From Forficula auricularia (lineage: Eukaryota; Arthropoda; Insecta; Dermaptera; Forficulidae): DNA of 64,000 nucleotides. Of the stretch, positions 11,943 to 23,406 are shown one piece after another. The DNA is taken from contig JALMQS010000099.1 of assembly GCA_024734495.1 (NCBI GenBank), forward strand, positions 99,623,379 through 99,687,378, given 5' to 3'. A program made the translations under genes and the position numbers. Every line of letters begins with the position of its first letter. Position 1 is the stretch's first letter. The notes beneath the pieces were generated by a model. The model saw only the letters and a program-made list of their open reading frames with translations. It made no database searches and was not told the origin of the DNA.

Positions 11943-13109
11943 ACAGGTTAAAAACTAATAATAATTGAACGAGTGATCACAATTTTAACATCAAAATCAT
12001 ATGTACCAATATAACAAAATATAACATTCAAATCTTAAATACCAACATAACACAAGAAAAACATCGATAAAATTAAAATTTAAAAAATTGTTTTACAAAG
12101 ATTTTTCTTTTTTAAAATATAAAAATATATAAATAAATATAAAAAATCTAAGTAAATATGAATATTAATTTAAATAAAATTTACAAGTATAAATATAAAG
12201 TCTTTTTAGAAATAAATTAGAAAATAAAATTACAAATTCAAGTCAGAGACACAAAATTAATTATAAATATCAACCCACAAACAAGCATAAATCACATATA
12301 GAGATAAAGATTAAAATAAAACATAATAGAGATAAATTATAATATACAACAATTTTGTGGTTATCTCATATATCAGTATGTCATTTATTTTAGAAGGCTG
12401 AGGGCGAGTGGTTTGAATTTAGTTTGGATTGTAATTTGGGAAATAGTGTATAGTTGAGAAAAAAATGAGGTTAAGAGTGTTAAGTTTTTTAATTTTTGTT
12501 AATTAATAGATCTAATATTACATACATTAGAAATTCCACAATAATAGATCTATTAATTAACAAAAATTAAAAAACTTAACACTCTTAACCTCATTCTTTC
12601 TCAACTATACACTATTTCCAAAATTACAATCAAAACTAAATTCAAACCACTGCGCCTCACCTCTAAAATAAATGACATACTGATATATGAGATAACCACA
12701 AAATTGTTGTATATTGTAATTTATCTCTATTATGTTTTATTTTAATCTTTATCTCTATATGTGATTTATGCTTATTTGTAAATTGATATTTATAATTAAT
12801 TTTGTGTCTATGACTTAAATTTACAATTTTATTTTCTAATTTAATTCTAAAAAGACTTTATATTTATACTTGTAATTTTTATTTATATTAATATTCATAT
12901 TTACTTAGATTTTTTTATATTTATATATTTTTATATTTAAAAAAGAAAAATCTTTGTAAAACAATTTTTAAATTTAAATTTTATTAATGTTTTTCTTGTG
13001 TTATGTTAGTATGTAAGATTTGAATGTTATATTTTGTTATATTGGTACATATGATTTAGATGTTAAAAATTGTGATCACTCGTTCAATTATTATTAGTTT
13101 TTAACCTGT

Positions 13110-13152
13110 AAACTCCTGATGATGGACTAATAATCAGAAATATATTGAGTTT
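13110..13152 (+). ncRNA. Hammerhead ribozyme-like motif (right arm, weakened)
   Basis: Mirror copy of 11899-11942. Stem I (AAACTC/GAGTTT) and both core boxes (CTGATGA, GAAA) are kept, but the last base of stem II changed from C to A, leaving GGA opposite TCA. Confidence 0.45.
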
Positions 13153-14434
13153 GTATAAACCTCTTTGAGTTTTATTTCATTCACTGTGAAACTACACACC
13201 CTTTACTTTATTAATTAATTAATTTATTTTATTGATTTTCTTGTCCAATAAAATAATTTTGATTTTGTAAAATGTAGATTGATTATGTCGATAGGGTTTC
13301 TTTTTTCAGCAGGTATATTTGAATCTTAGGTTGTATTTTTTAAACTACCCAGTTACTAATCAGTTTCTCAGCGTAATTTAAAACCAATTAACCAATTATT
13401 GAAAAGTTCCTAACAATAATAAAAAAATTCAAATATTTTGGGATAAATTATCCCTTTATCAAATTTGAAAAATTGTTGTTTTATGAATGAATAAATAATA
13501 AAGTAACTATAGATACATATAAGTATTTTGAAAATAAAAAAAATAACATTCCTCACCGTATTCTCTTAGAAATGAGATTATCTTCAAATAAAAATGTGGT
13601 CCCTACACAAGGGACGAATTTCTATTTCAGAAGGTATTTTAGTATAGGTATTTATTATATATTCCCAGTGCAAAATATTGATTAAATTTTTGAACTTTCT
13701 AGCTTCCTGTTGAAAAATGGAGAAATTATTTACATTTTTTTGAATGATTTTATTGAGATTTTAAGGCGTTGTAATGAGGCGGGAAGAGTCGTTTGTTTTA
13801 GGGACCACATTAATTTTTTATCTATCTATATATATAAAATAAAGATTTTGTCTGTACATTGATCCAAATCACGTCAAATTTTGGCTGCACACGTTTCAAG
13901 CAAAGTTATGAACGAAAACACCCTCAACAAAACTCCTGTCTGTCTGCTTCCGTGGTTTCCGCGAAAATTTGCTCACAATTCACGTCAAAACGGCTGAAGG
14001 GATTATTATGAAATTTCATATTTGTATCAGATGTCCTCTAACTTACGTTTTTAGCTATATAACGTTTTGATATTTTGACCCTAGAAGGGGGTTTGGGGGG
14101 CGCACGAATGAAAATTATCAAATAACTCCTAAACTATTAACTCTACGGAAAATTTTATAATAAGCAAAGTTGTAGGGTATGTGATTGCTGACAACTTTTG
14201 TTTAAAAAAATTCCCCAAAAAAAACACCCAAAAAAGGGGGGAGGGTGAAAAATATGTAAATTCTTGCCCTTGGAGCAAACTCAACCAAATTTTGTATACA
14301 TAATCTCTGGGCCTCTAGGGAGCTAGAAATGCAAAAACTAACCACCCAAAATGGGGAGAGGGTCAAAAAATGAAAATTCTTGCTCTTGGACCAAACTCAC
14401 CCAAATTTTGTATATATTTATAATCTGTGGGTCA

Positions 14435-14830
14435 CTAGAAGAGTAGAAATGCAAAAACTGGGTGCGGATGTGAGTGGGGTGTGGGTGCGGGGTGAAGTGG
14501 GGGTGGGTTAGGGCATTGGGTGCGCGGGGTGGAATGGCGGTGGAGTGAAGGAGTAAGGCGGAGTAGGAGGTGCAGAGGGTGGAACGGGAAGCCCAGAGGG
14601 CGTAGTTTGTAGGTGGGGTCTAGGGGGCTAGGCGGGGTGGGGGGCAGGGTTGATGGAGTGGGGGGTTTAGGTGGGGTCCAGTGGAGTAGTGGAGGGGTAC
14701 GGGGTGGGGGTCCGAGGTGGGTGAGGTGCAGGATGGAATGTTGGGCGGGGGTGCTAGGTGGGAGTGTGGTGGGAGTTTGGGGTTCGTGGGTTGGGGGCCC
14801 AGGGGCGTGCCTGGCTAGCAAGAGGGCCGC
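14435..14830 (+). repeat. G-rich, C-poor low-complexity tract
   Basis: About 390 bases of GGGTGNGG-like sequence on the + strand with few A runs, diverged from C-runs in the family B/K modules. Open frames on both strands (128 and 79 codons) are composition artefacts rich in P/T/L or G/V/W. Smaller G-rich tracts occur at 27815-27890, 40670-40730 and 58870-59010. Confidence 0.6.
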
Positions 14831-15179
14831 CCAAAGCGGGCCTTGCAGCTAGTTATATAATAAATTCGGCTTTACAACCCTGACTGGGTCTTGACCTCAT
14901 GTGGATTAACTTAATATATTGCTTTTTTAATTAAACCCATGCAGGTATTACGTAAAGAATAGTCTAGGAAAGCTGCCCGCCTGTATCTATGCAACCAACT
15001 GGACGCCTCTGGATCGGACTAGCCTACCCTATAGGCGTTCTTGTAAAATGATTATTTTTCATAGTGTTTAAAATTTAACGGCCATCTTCCATGAGCTGAT
15101 TTCCTATTTTTCTATTTAGTAATGGCGGCGCTAGGTGTGTGCACGGTTGGCCGAGCGCCCAACCTGAATTATTCTCTTA
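14831..15179. other. GC-hairpin module and unassigned DNA
   Basis: 14960-15045 (CTGTATCTATGCAACCAACT, then GGACGCCTCTGGATCGGACT) is repeated at 50105-50190, where the arms GGACGCCTCT and AGAGGCGTCC pair perfectly. The function is unknown; a structured repeat tail is possible. No gene. Confidence 0.4.
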
Positions 15180-15400
15180 TCTTCACATATAGACACTTGA
15201 GAAATAAAACTACATTGGCCATTAGAAATAGTAAAATAAGTTACTTTAAAAAATTATTTGAAACAAACAGGAATAGCTCAAGGCTATGGCGTGACATCTC
15301 TAAGATTGGATTACTGAAAAGTAAGGTCCCTCGTCAAATTGACATGGATCTGAATGAATTGAATCGGCATTTTGTCTCGGTCGGCGCTCTTATAGTCGGA
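15180..15400 (+). pseudogene. LINE (non-LTR retrotransposon) ORF2 fragment
   Basis: The open frame reads YRHLRNKTTLAIRNSKISYF then RLWRDISKIG and DLNELNRHFVSVG. Jockey/CR1-like LINEs carry this R.LRN....IR.SK..Y pattern and an L..HF..V motif in the linker between endonuclease and reverse transcriptase. Neither catalytic domain is present: it is a ~75-residue scrap inside the family K inverted repeat. It stops at TAG 15410-15412 after a few unrelated codons. The family assignment is from pattern memory only. Confidence 0.55.
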
Positions 15401-15733
15401 TTTTTCTTTTAGAGCTAATATTTCCCGGTTTCACGAGGACCCTCACCTGAACCCTCCACTTCACCAACCCTGCACCCCCCGTGCCCTCCACCCCCGCCTA
15501 GCCCCTAGACCCATTTTGGGTGGTTAGTTTTTGCATTCCTAGCACTCTAGAGGCCCACAGATTATGTATACAAAATTTAATTGAAAAGTTTTTGTTTTGC
15601 CGAGAGTAGCAGAGTTGTTAATTCACAAAGAGAAACAAAGAGGTTGTCCTCTGCTTGATGCAAATAAACATACACACATATATATCAAGATGATATATCT
15701 GTATATATATTATTTATTTGTTTGAGACTATAG

Positions 15734-15760
15734 TTCCGAAGACTTGGTCTTCATCATCAG
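15734..15760 (-). ncRNA. Hammerhead-like core in element A, left arm
   Basis: Minus strand CTGATGA, stem II GAAGAC/GTCTTC, then GGAA where GAAA is expected, followed by CTATAGTC. One core base is changed, so it is probably inactive as read. Confidence 0.35.
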
Positions 15761-15936
15761 TCTTTCTTCAATTATAAATGTTTTTCATGGAGTCAATATC
15801 ATATGGATATTGAAAACTTGGTGTTCCTTCGTCACTGCAAGTGGTTCCTAGCCTTCCAGCGGTGACCAAGGAACACCAAGTTTTCAATATCCATATGATA
15901 TTGACTCCATGAAAAACATTTATAGTTGAAGAAAGA

Positions 15937-15963
15937 CTGATGATGAAGACCAAGTCTTCGGAA
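15937..15963 (+). ncRNA. Hammerhead-like core in element A, right arm
   Basis: Mirror of 15734-15760 with the same GGAA variant. The two face outward from the palindrome centre. Confidence 0.35.
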
Positions 15964-16539
15964 CTATAGTCTCAAACAAATAAATAATATATATACAGAT
16001 ATATCATCTTGATATATATGTGTGTATGTTTATTTGCATCAAGCAGAGGACAACCTCTTTGTTTCTCTTTGTGTATACAAAATTTGGTTGAGTTTGCTCC
16101 AAGGGCAAATATTGACATTTTTTCACCCTTCCCCTTTTTTGGGGGATTTTTTTTAAACAAAAGTTGACAGAAATCAAATCCCCTACAACTTTGCTTATTA
16201 TAAAATTTGCCATAGAGTTAATAGTTTAGGAGTTATTTGATAATTTTTATTCGTGCACCCCCTCAAACCCCCATTTAGGGTGAAAATATCAAAACATTAT
16301 ATAGTATAGCTAAAAATGTAAGTTATAAGACATCTGATGTAAATATGAAATTTCATAATAATCCCGTTTTGACGTGAATCGTGAGCAACTTTTCGGAAAC
16401 CACGGAAACATACATACAGGAATTTTGTTGAGGGTGCCTTCGTTCATAACTTTGATTGCAATTTATGCAACCAAAATTTTGAGTGATTTGGAGCAATATA
16501 CAGACAAAACCTTAATTTTATATATATAGATTAAATATA

Positions 16540-17160
16540 AGTGAGGGGCCAGGAGGTGTATGGTAAAGTCAAGTGGATGGCCACATCAGAACGTGTAAGT
16601 TTATTTTTTTGAAGATCATTTTCATTCGTTTAAAAACCGACTATAAGAAGAAATTGTATTTTTCACTAGAATAAAAAGAGCTCAGGAGATGATGGGAAGA
16701 TAAATATAAAATTCACTGATAACATTTAAAACAACCCCCCAGCACCCCAGCTCTCTCTTTTGGGGTTATTCAATCAGATAGAGGGATGAACGATTTGCTA
16801 ATGCGGCACAAATAAATTAAAGATGGCCATTAAAGTTAGAGAAGGGATGATTGGGGGTGAAGAATTTGGAATAAATAATCGATTAACAATGTGGAAAATC
16901 ACAAAAGAATCGCTTAAGATGGCCGAAAGAGAGAGAGAGAGAGAGATTTCTTGCTAACGAGCCTCTTTAATTGTCTTTTAAGCGAATCTTATCGAAAAAG
17001 AAAAAGAGAAGAAGAAAACCCCCCAAAGGATTGGTTTTTTATTTTGAGACAGTCTTATAACTCAAAAACAGTGCATTATATGAAAAAAAAGTTTAAAATA
17101 AAAGATTATTTATATCAGGGGGAAACTAAACTACGTTATTGTTTGTCGTCCTAGAACAAG
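16540..17160. other. Repeat fragments and unassigned DNA
   Basis: 16545-16600 is a family B end (GGTAAAGTCAAGTGGATGGC). 16600-17030 holds no gene; a GA microsatellite sits at 16927-16946. 17030-17160 is a family D arm (GAGACAGTCTTATAACTCAA). Confidence 0.5.
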
Positions 17161-17453
17161 CTTTCAAGTAATAAATGGATCTGCTTCGCTTGGTGGGTGC
17201 AACTCAGGGTGTTTCTCTTTGTCTTCAATTGGTTCCTATGACTTTACTGATTTTAATTGAAAGTTATGGAGATTATAAAAAAATAAAAAAATAAGAAAAA
17301 TAAAAAGGATGATTGAAATACTAGAGGGGTTGAAGTGAGTTTGGGAAGGGTAGGTAAGGTGATTTAACGACTGATGGAGGGGAATTAAAATTTTCTTTAA
17401 GGTGGACTCGAAAGAATGATAAAAAACAGAGATTAATATATATGACAATTTAT

Positions 17454-17770
17454 TTATAGCAGCAGTTGGAAAATTAATTTATATAAAAAAACAAAACAAA
17501 ATGAAATGTGTAAATTTAGAATGGATTCATAATTATTGGACTTGCGCTGATGTGCAGATGGTGAGCAGGTATTATCGCAATGGGTGCGAATACAATCAGC
17601 TGTAGAACGGATGTATGGCTCGTCTTTCGGTATGGTGACCAAGCAGGAGGTGGTCACGTAGACGTCCGGCTGTTCTTTCAATATTCCGTCAAAACGAAGA
17701 CGCCAGGCCAAGATGAATGATAGAATGGCTCGTATGCAGAATGAACGAGTGCGATGGAGCGTGTCGTATT
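17454..17770 (-). other. GC-richer island, possible exon of unknown gene
   Basis: This stands out from its AT-rich surroundings. The minus strand is open for about 100 codons and includes ILKEQPDVYVTTSCLVTIPK followed by DEPYIRSTADCIRTHCDNTC, with four cysteines. It has no ATG in the open stretch, no convincing donor, and no homologue I recognise. The + strand also has a short frame from ATG 17713. It could be an exon, a UTR or a gene relic. A (TA) run lies just upstream on the minus strand. Confidence 0.3.
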
Positions 17771-18280
17771 ATATATATATATAATGGTGATGTATATTAT
17801 ATAATAATATTAATGGCAATGATTATTAATGTCCATTTAATAATAATAGTAGTAATCATATGATATGGCTGCCTATATGATAATCGAAGCAATCATATGG
17901 TAATGGATGCCTATATGATAAAAATCTATATAGTAATGTCTATATGATAGTAGCAGCAGTAGTCATCATCTGATATTCGTATGGTATGGGCTCGCTCCCT
18001 TGTCACGAGATTTCTCCCTCCTTCATCGCTTTTTGGCCCGCCTTTGTCCGATATCTTTTTCCATTATCGTTTCTCGAAATATATTCCAAAAATACACACC
18101 TCATTAAGAATTTAAAAATAACAAAATTAAATTTTAATATTAATATATTTTCTCTGTTTCTTTAATTCCCATTGATTAATTTATATTCCCTTTCCTTTGA
18201 ATTGAAACTCTAAAAATAACTCCCTTGATGAATTGTGTTTATCCTTCCTGAATCTATTTCACCCACAATGTAGGATACAT
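17771..18280. other. Unassigned DNA
   Basis: Simple ATATGATA-rich text (17770-17960), then a pyrimidine-rich GC patch (17980-18060). No frame or RNA gene supported. Confidence 0.35.
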
Positions 18281-19788
18281 TGTAAGTATTTCGAGGCCAA
18301 GTTCTGTTTTTTAAATAGAAACCAATATTTTTCTGTACATATTCTGAATCTACAAAAAAAACCGACAAACTTTTATAAGAACTATTTTTTTATACGACAT
18401 CAAATAAAAAAAATATTGAATCAATTAGATCTCAAAAAAAATCTTAATAATTATTTTTAACAATCATTCAATTTAATTATCAAATAATTACTTATTAAAT
18501 AAAAAATTATTAAATCAAGAAGTCACAACAATGAAAATAAATGTTTATAACGATCTTAAAACTTCGTTATACTCAGATTTAAGAGATTATTTTCCACTTA
18601 ATAGAACTAGTTAAAATTATTGAGTTTAAAAAAGTTTATTTCTCGTGTCAATCCAGTAGATAGTTATATTGTATTATTATAACAAAAATGGAGCATTTTT
18701 TGTTGAAGACGGAATTGAAATGGGCTCAATTTATGCGGTGAATACAATCTAGAATTACTCAAAACAGTGTCGCAAAATTATTAAATTATTTATTTAATAA
18801 TCAAATATTTGATCATTATTATTTGATAATTAAGTTGAATGATTGTTAAAAATAAATACTATTTGGATTTTTTTGAGATCTAATTGATTTAATATTTTTA
18901 ATAATAATAATATATACATGAATCAATTAGATCTCAAAAAAAATCTTAATAATTATTTTAAACAATCATTCAACTTAATTATCAAATAATAATGATCAAA
19001 TAATTAATTATTAAATAAATAATTTAATAATTTTGCGACAATGTTCTGAGAAATTCCAGAGTGTATTGCAAGTCTTCTGGATGAATTCCTGTTCCAATTT
19101 CTTTTGTTTTTTAACAGATTTACAACACGATAAAATGAAGCTTGTGAGGGTGTATTCCTATCAGGAAAACGCTCGGCATTCATTTCAATAGCAGCCCCAT
19201 AATACTTCTTCCACATTCACCTCATAAATTAATACCATTTCAATTCTTTCTTCAACTAAAAAATGCTCCATTTTTATTATAGTAATACTTAACTATCTAC
19301 TGGATTGACACGAGAAATAAACTTTTTTAAACTCAAGAATTTTAAGTAGCTTTATTTAGTATAAAATAATCTCTTAAATCTGAGTATAATGAAGTTTTAA
19401 AATCATTATAAACACTTATTTTCATTGTTGTGACTTTTCGATTTAATAATTAATTATTTGATCATCATTATTTGATAATTAAGTTGAATGATTGTTAAAA
19501 ATAATTATTAAGATTTTTTTGAGATCTAATTGATTTAAAATTTTATTTGTCCTATAAAAAAATAGTTCTTATGAAAGTTGTTCGGTTTTTTTTATAGATT
19601 AAGTAGACTTAAAGAAAAATATTGGTTTCCATTTAAAAAACAGAAGTTGACCTTGAAATGCCCTTAAAAGCTTGTTCTACGTCGACATACAATAGCGTAG
19701 TTTACTTCCCCCCCTTGATATAAACAAACTTTTTTTTCATATAATGTATTGTTTTTGAGTTATAAGATTGTCTCAGGATAAAATAAAC
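18280..19788. repeat. Overlapping family D foldback copies
   Basis: At least two palindromes lie back to back: the AATCAATTAGATCTCAAAAA arms occur at 18417, 18921 and, inverted, at 18875 and 19517. The terminus-side phrase ATTGTTTTTGAGTTATAAGA is at 19747. A degenerate coding core is present on the + strand (18680-18770) and in better shape on the minus strand (19030-19271). Confidence 0.65.
19030..19271 (-). pseudogene. DUF4817-type HTH domain of a transposon, frameshifted
   Basis: The minus strand starts MEHFLVEERIEMVLIYE, then needs one frame change to continue as YYGAAIEMNAERFPDRNTPS and SFYRVVNLLKNKRNWNRNSS. This matches the shape of the DUF4817 helix-turn-helix (an aliphatic helix, an AERFP.R..PS turn, FYRV..L, then a basic tail), usually fused to a DDE transposase in insect elements. 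No DDE domain follows; it sits as the core of a foldback. It is the clearest of several copies (1218-1470, 35690-35820, 54190-54240). Confidence 0.55.
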
Positions 19789-22700
19789 TGCAACGGATCG
19801 TTGCTAAACTTTATCCAAATTCATTTGAAATATTAATATGTTTGTTCCTTTATTATTAATCAGATATCACTTGCAATTTGTAGTTCATATTGAGTTGTTT
19901 ACCAAAAAAGAATTTAGTCTTTTTGATTTTAAGTCGATTCTTCCACGTTTTCAATAGAGGTTGCCATTAATGGTCAAAACATCAAAAATGGAATGCAATA
20001 AGGTTATTCCTCTAGTATTAGATAAAAATCGATCGTTATTTTTGATTTTATGTCGATTCCTCCATGTCTTCAGCAATGGTTACCAATAATAATCGAAACG
20101 TCAAAAGCCTAATGTAGAATTGTTATTCCTCAAGTATTAGATGAGAATCGATGTCTATTTTTTATTTTAAGTCGATTCCTCCATGTCTTCAGCAATGGTT
20201 ACCAATAAAAACCGAAATGTCAAAAATCCAATATAGAATGGTTATTCCTCAAGTATTAGATGAGAATCAATCGTTATTTTTGGTTTAAAGTCGATTTCTC
20301 TATGTCTTCAGCAATAGTTTCCAATAAAAACCGAAACGCCAAAAATCCAATATAGAATGGTTATTCCTCAAGTACTAGATGAGAATCAATCGCTATTTTT
20401 GATTTTAAGTCGATTCCTCTATGTCTTCAGCAATGGTTACCAATAAAAACCGAAACGTCAAAAATCCAATATAGAATGATTATTCCTCAAGTACTAGATG
20501 AGAATCAATCGCTATTTTTGGTTTAAAGTCGATTTCTCTATGTCTTCAGCAATGGTTACTAATAAAAACCGAAACGTCAAAAATCCAATATAGAATGGAT
20601 ATTTCTCAAGTATTAGATGAGAATCAATCGCTATTTTTGATTTTAAGTCGATTCCTCCATGTCTTCAGCAATGGTTACTAATAAAAACCGAAACGTCAAA
20701 AATCCAATATAGAATGATTATTTCTCAAGTACTAGATGAGAATCAATCGCTATTTTTGGTTTAAAATCGATTTCTCTATGTCTTCAGCAATGGTTACTAA
20801 TAAAAACCGAAACGTCAAAAATCCAATATAGAATGATTATTCCTCAAGTACTAGATGAGAATCAATCGCTATTTTTGGTTTAAAGTCGATTTCTCTATGT
20901 CTTCAGCAATGGTTACTAATAAAAACCGAAATGTCAAAAATCCAATATAGAATGGTTATTCCTCAAGTATTAGATGAGAATCAATCGTTATTTTTGGTTT
21001 AAAGTCGATTTCTCTATGTCTTCAGCAATGGTTTCCAATAAAAACCGAAACGCCAAAAATCCAATATAGAATGGTTATTCCTCAAGTACTAGATGAGAAT
21101 CAATCGCTATTTTTGATTTTAAGTCGATTCCTCTATGTCTTCAGCAATGGTTACCAATAAAAACCGAAACGTCAAAAATCCAATATAGAATGATTATTCC
21201 TCAAGTACTAGATGAGAATCAATCGCTATTTTTGGTTTAAAGTCGATTTCTCTATGTCTTCAGCAATGGTTACTAATAAAAACCGAAACGTCAAAAATCC
21301 AATATAGAATGGATATTTCTCAAGTATTAGATGAGAATCAATCGCTATTTTTGATTTTAAGTCGATTCCTCCATGTCTTCAGCAATGGTTACTAATAAAA
21401 ACCGAAACGTCAAAAATCCAATATAGAATGATTATTCCTCAAGTACTAGATGAGAATCAATCGCTATTTTTGGTTTAAAGTCGATTTCTCTATGTCTTCA
21501 GCAATGGTTACTAATAAAAACCGAAACGTCAAAAATCCAATATAGAATGATTATTCCTCAAGTACTAGATGAGAATCAATCGCTATTTTTGGTTTAAAAT
21601 CGATTTCTCTATGTCTTCAGCAATGGTTACTAATAAAAACCGAAACGTCAAAAATCCAATATAGAATGATTATTTCTCAAGTACTAGATGAGAATCAATC
21701 GCTATTTTTGGTTTAAAATCGATTTCTCTATGTCTTCAGCAATGGTTACTAATAAAAACCGAAACGTCAAAAATCCAATATAGAATGATTATTCCTCAAG
21801 TACTAAATGAGAATCAATCGCTATTTTTGGTTTAAAATCGATTTCTCTATGTCTTCAGCAATGGTTACTAATAAAAACCGAAACGTCAAAAATCCAATAT
21901 AGAATGATTATTCCTCAAGTACTAAATGAGAATCAATCGCTATTTTTGGTTTAAAATCGATTTCTCTATGTCTTCAGCAATGGTTACTAATAAAAACCGA
22001 AACGTCAAAAATCCAATATAGAATGATTATTCCTCAAGTACTAGATGAGAATCAATCGCTATTTTTGGTTTAAAATCGATTTCTCTATGTCTTCAGCAAT
22101 GGTTACTAATAAAAACCGAAACGTCAAAAATCCAATATAGAATGATTATTCCTCAAGTACTAAATGAGAATCAATCGCTATTTTTGGTTTAAAATCGATT
22201 TCTCTGTCTTCAGCAAAGGTAACGGATAAGAAAACAACGCAGTTGCTATGGTTACTTATAAAAATTCCTCCCAAATTTTTAGCATTTCACAGAGAGAAGC
22301 CTATCCATTCTTACTTAAGCAAGGCTAAATGAGCTATATTAAAACTTTCAAATGAATAAATTTTAAAGAATTTAAAAAATTAAAAAAGTACCATCTAACT
22401 CTAGAGTAAAGTACTTTAAAATATAATTTTACTAAAAACTTTATTTAACCTTTTTTGTGGTCCCCAAGGTACTTAATTAGGATATTAAATTTCATCAAAA
22501 TTGGTTAAGTCATTTTCAAGATATTTAGAAAAAACTAAAAAGTACTGAAATAAAGTACTAATGTTTGTGGGCCGATATGTACCAAAAACTAATCAGCGCT
22601 TCATTTTGTTAAACTAATGGTAGGTTTTCAATTTCATTTCAATCGGTGCAACGGTGTGGAAAAAATCGTGGGCCAAAAAATCGATAACATACATACATCC

Positions 22701-22950
22701 ATACATCCATACATCCATCCATACGCACGCACTAAATGAAAAAATCGCACTTTTTGGCCTCTCGACGAGACCCCATGTAATTTTTGGCAAAACCGCCACG
22801 TGCTAAAATTCAACCTAATTGAATACTACAATTTGTGACTTTAATTGAGTCCATGGGTTCCGTAGCCTTTACCTGAGGACCCTTTGAAGCCACGCTTGCC
22901 CCGAGAGCGATTGCAATACTTTACCCATGCTTTGCATTGGATAAAGTAAA
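19788..22950 (+). mobile_element. Satellite-bearing mobile element (Helentron-like?), fullest copy
   Basis: Starts AACTGCAACGGATCGTTGCT, has a ~200-bp left flank, ~19 units of a 119-bp satellite, then a ~750-bp right flank ending in the hairpin CTTTACCCATGC/GCATTGGATAAAG and GTAAAA. The left CTTTATCCAA and right TTGGATAAAG are subterminal inverted repeats. A reversed shorter copy is 60165-61350 and a partial copy is 1-895. Internal tandem arrays plus a 3' hairpin are seen in Helitron/Helentron derivatives; that class is an inference. No protein is encoded. Confidence 0.65.
19990..22215 (+). repeat. 119-bp satellite array with 714-bp higher-order repeat
   Basis: TGTCTTCAGCAATGGTTACY recurs every 119 bp, about 19 times. 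Diagnostic variants recur at six units: GTTTCCAATAAAAACC at 20317 and 21031, and GAATGGATATTTCTCAAG at 20593 and 21307, both 714 bp apart. Units alternate between GATTTTAAGTCGATTCCT and GGTTTAAAGTCGATTTCT types. Confidence 0.9.
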
Positions 22951-23406
22951 AAAAACTCATCCGGTATATAGAAAATGGCTCAAAAAAATCAATTTTTTTT
23001 TTTTGATCTTGCATGAAAATATGTTTATTTAACATGTTTTTAAAATGCTTACCAAAAATGAAATGAACCATCGCAGATATTAATTAAATACAGGTATATT
23101 AATTAATCCTTACTTATTACATAAGGGGAAACAAGTATTATAGATAGTTTTTTTGCCTATTTGAGGTAATAAATAGGTGGTGCCATGCCAGGTCATGCTT
23201 ATCTTCCGGTATATCTCTCTTGTGACCCTGACAACCAGCCGACGTGTCTCTAACGACCACATCGATTTCCGACGCCTCTACAACTAAACTACGACGCCAA
23301 TAGAGCTTTAGACCCTAACAAGTGGTCAGTCCATCTGCACTCTAAGCTCGAGGCGTCGTTTCTCTCTCTATTTTTAAAATAATCCAAATTTTGATATTTG
23401 AAGAAA
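22951..23406 (+). promoter_or_regulatory. Upstream region of the micro-exon gene
   Basis: 22951-23090 holds a family D terminus (ACTCATCCGGTATATAG) and AT-rich DNA. 23200-23365 is GC-richer, repeat-free to my eye, and probably includes the promoter or 5' UTR of the gene starting at 23407. No TATA box can be singled out. The ATG context is GAAAATGG. Confidence 0.35.

Larger units (their letters stand above)
11330..13722. repeat. Giant palindrome, ~650-bp inner arms
   Basis: Inner arms 11861-12513 and 12544-13220 are inverted copies over their whole length, around a ~30-bp centre near TACATACATTAGAAATTCCA. Outer shorter arms (AACAGGAAGATAGAAAGTTC at 11337, inverted at ~13700) extend the structure. 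Each inner arm carries a hammerhead-like motif facing outward. The 110-codon frame at 11500-11832 lies between outer and inner arms, is F/L/I-rich, and is not called. Confidence 0.85.
15585..16073. mobile_element. Palindromic element A, 489 bp, with 18-bp target duplication
   Basis: A head of ~40 bp (AAAGTTTTTGTTTTGCCGAG) leads into an inverted repeat 15624-15838 / 15860-16073. Target duplications TATACAAAATTTAATTGA (15567-15584) and TATACAAAATTTGGTTGA (16074-16091) flank it. A second insertion is at 32155-32527 and a partial copy at 53990-54190. Each arm has a hammerhead-like box: CTGATGA, a 6-bp stem (GAAGAC/GTCTTC), then GGAACTATAGTC. Confidence 0.75.
13831..16530. repeat. Large inverted repeat (family K) with nested insertions
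   Basis: Left arm 13831-14455 (AAATAAAGATTTTGTCTGTA onward) is matched in reverse by 15500-15580 plus 16074-16530. The arms share GCAAAGTTGTAGGGTATGTG-like text and the CAAATTTTGTATACATAATC module. Between the arms lie a G-rich tract, a LINE fragment and palindromic element A. Confidence 0.65.

Noticed and set aside
14435..14821. 128-codon minus-strand P/T/L-rich frame
   Set aside because: Composition artefact of the G-rich tract; the opposite strand is open too.
19990..22215. CRISPR-like array
   Set aside because: Units are contiguous 119-bp satellite copies with no constant-repeat/variable-spacer pattern, in eukaryotic DNA.
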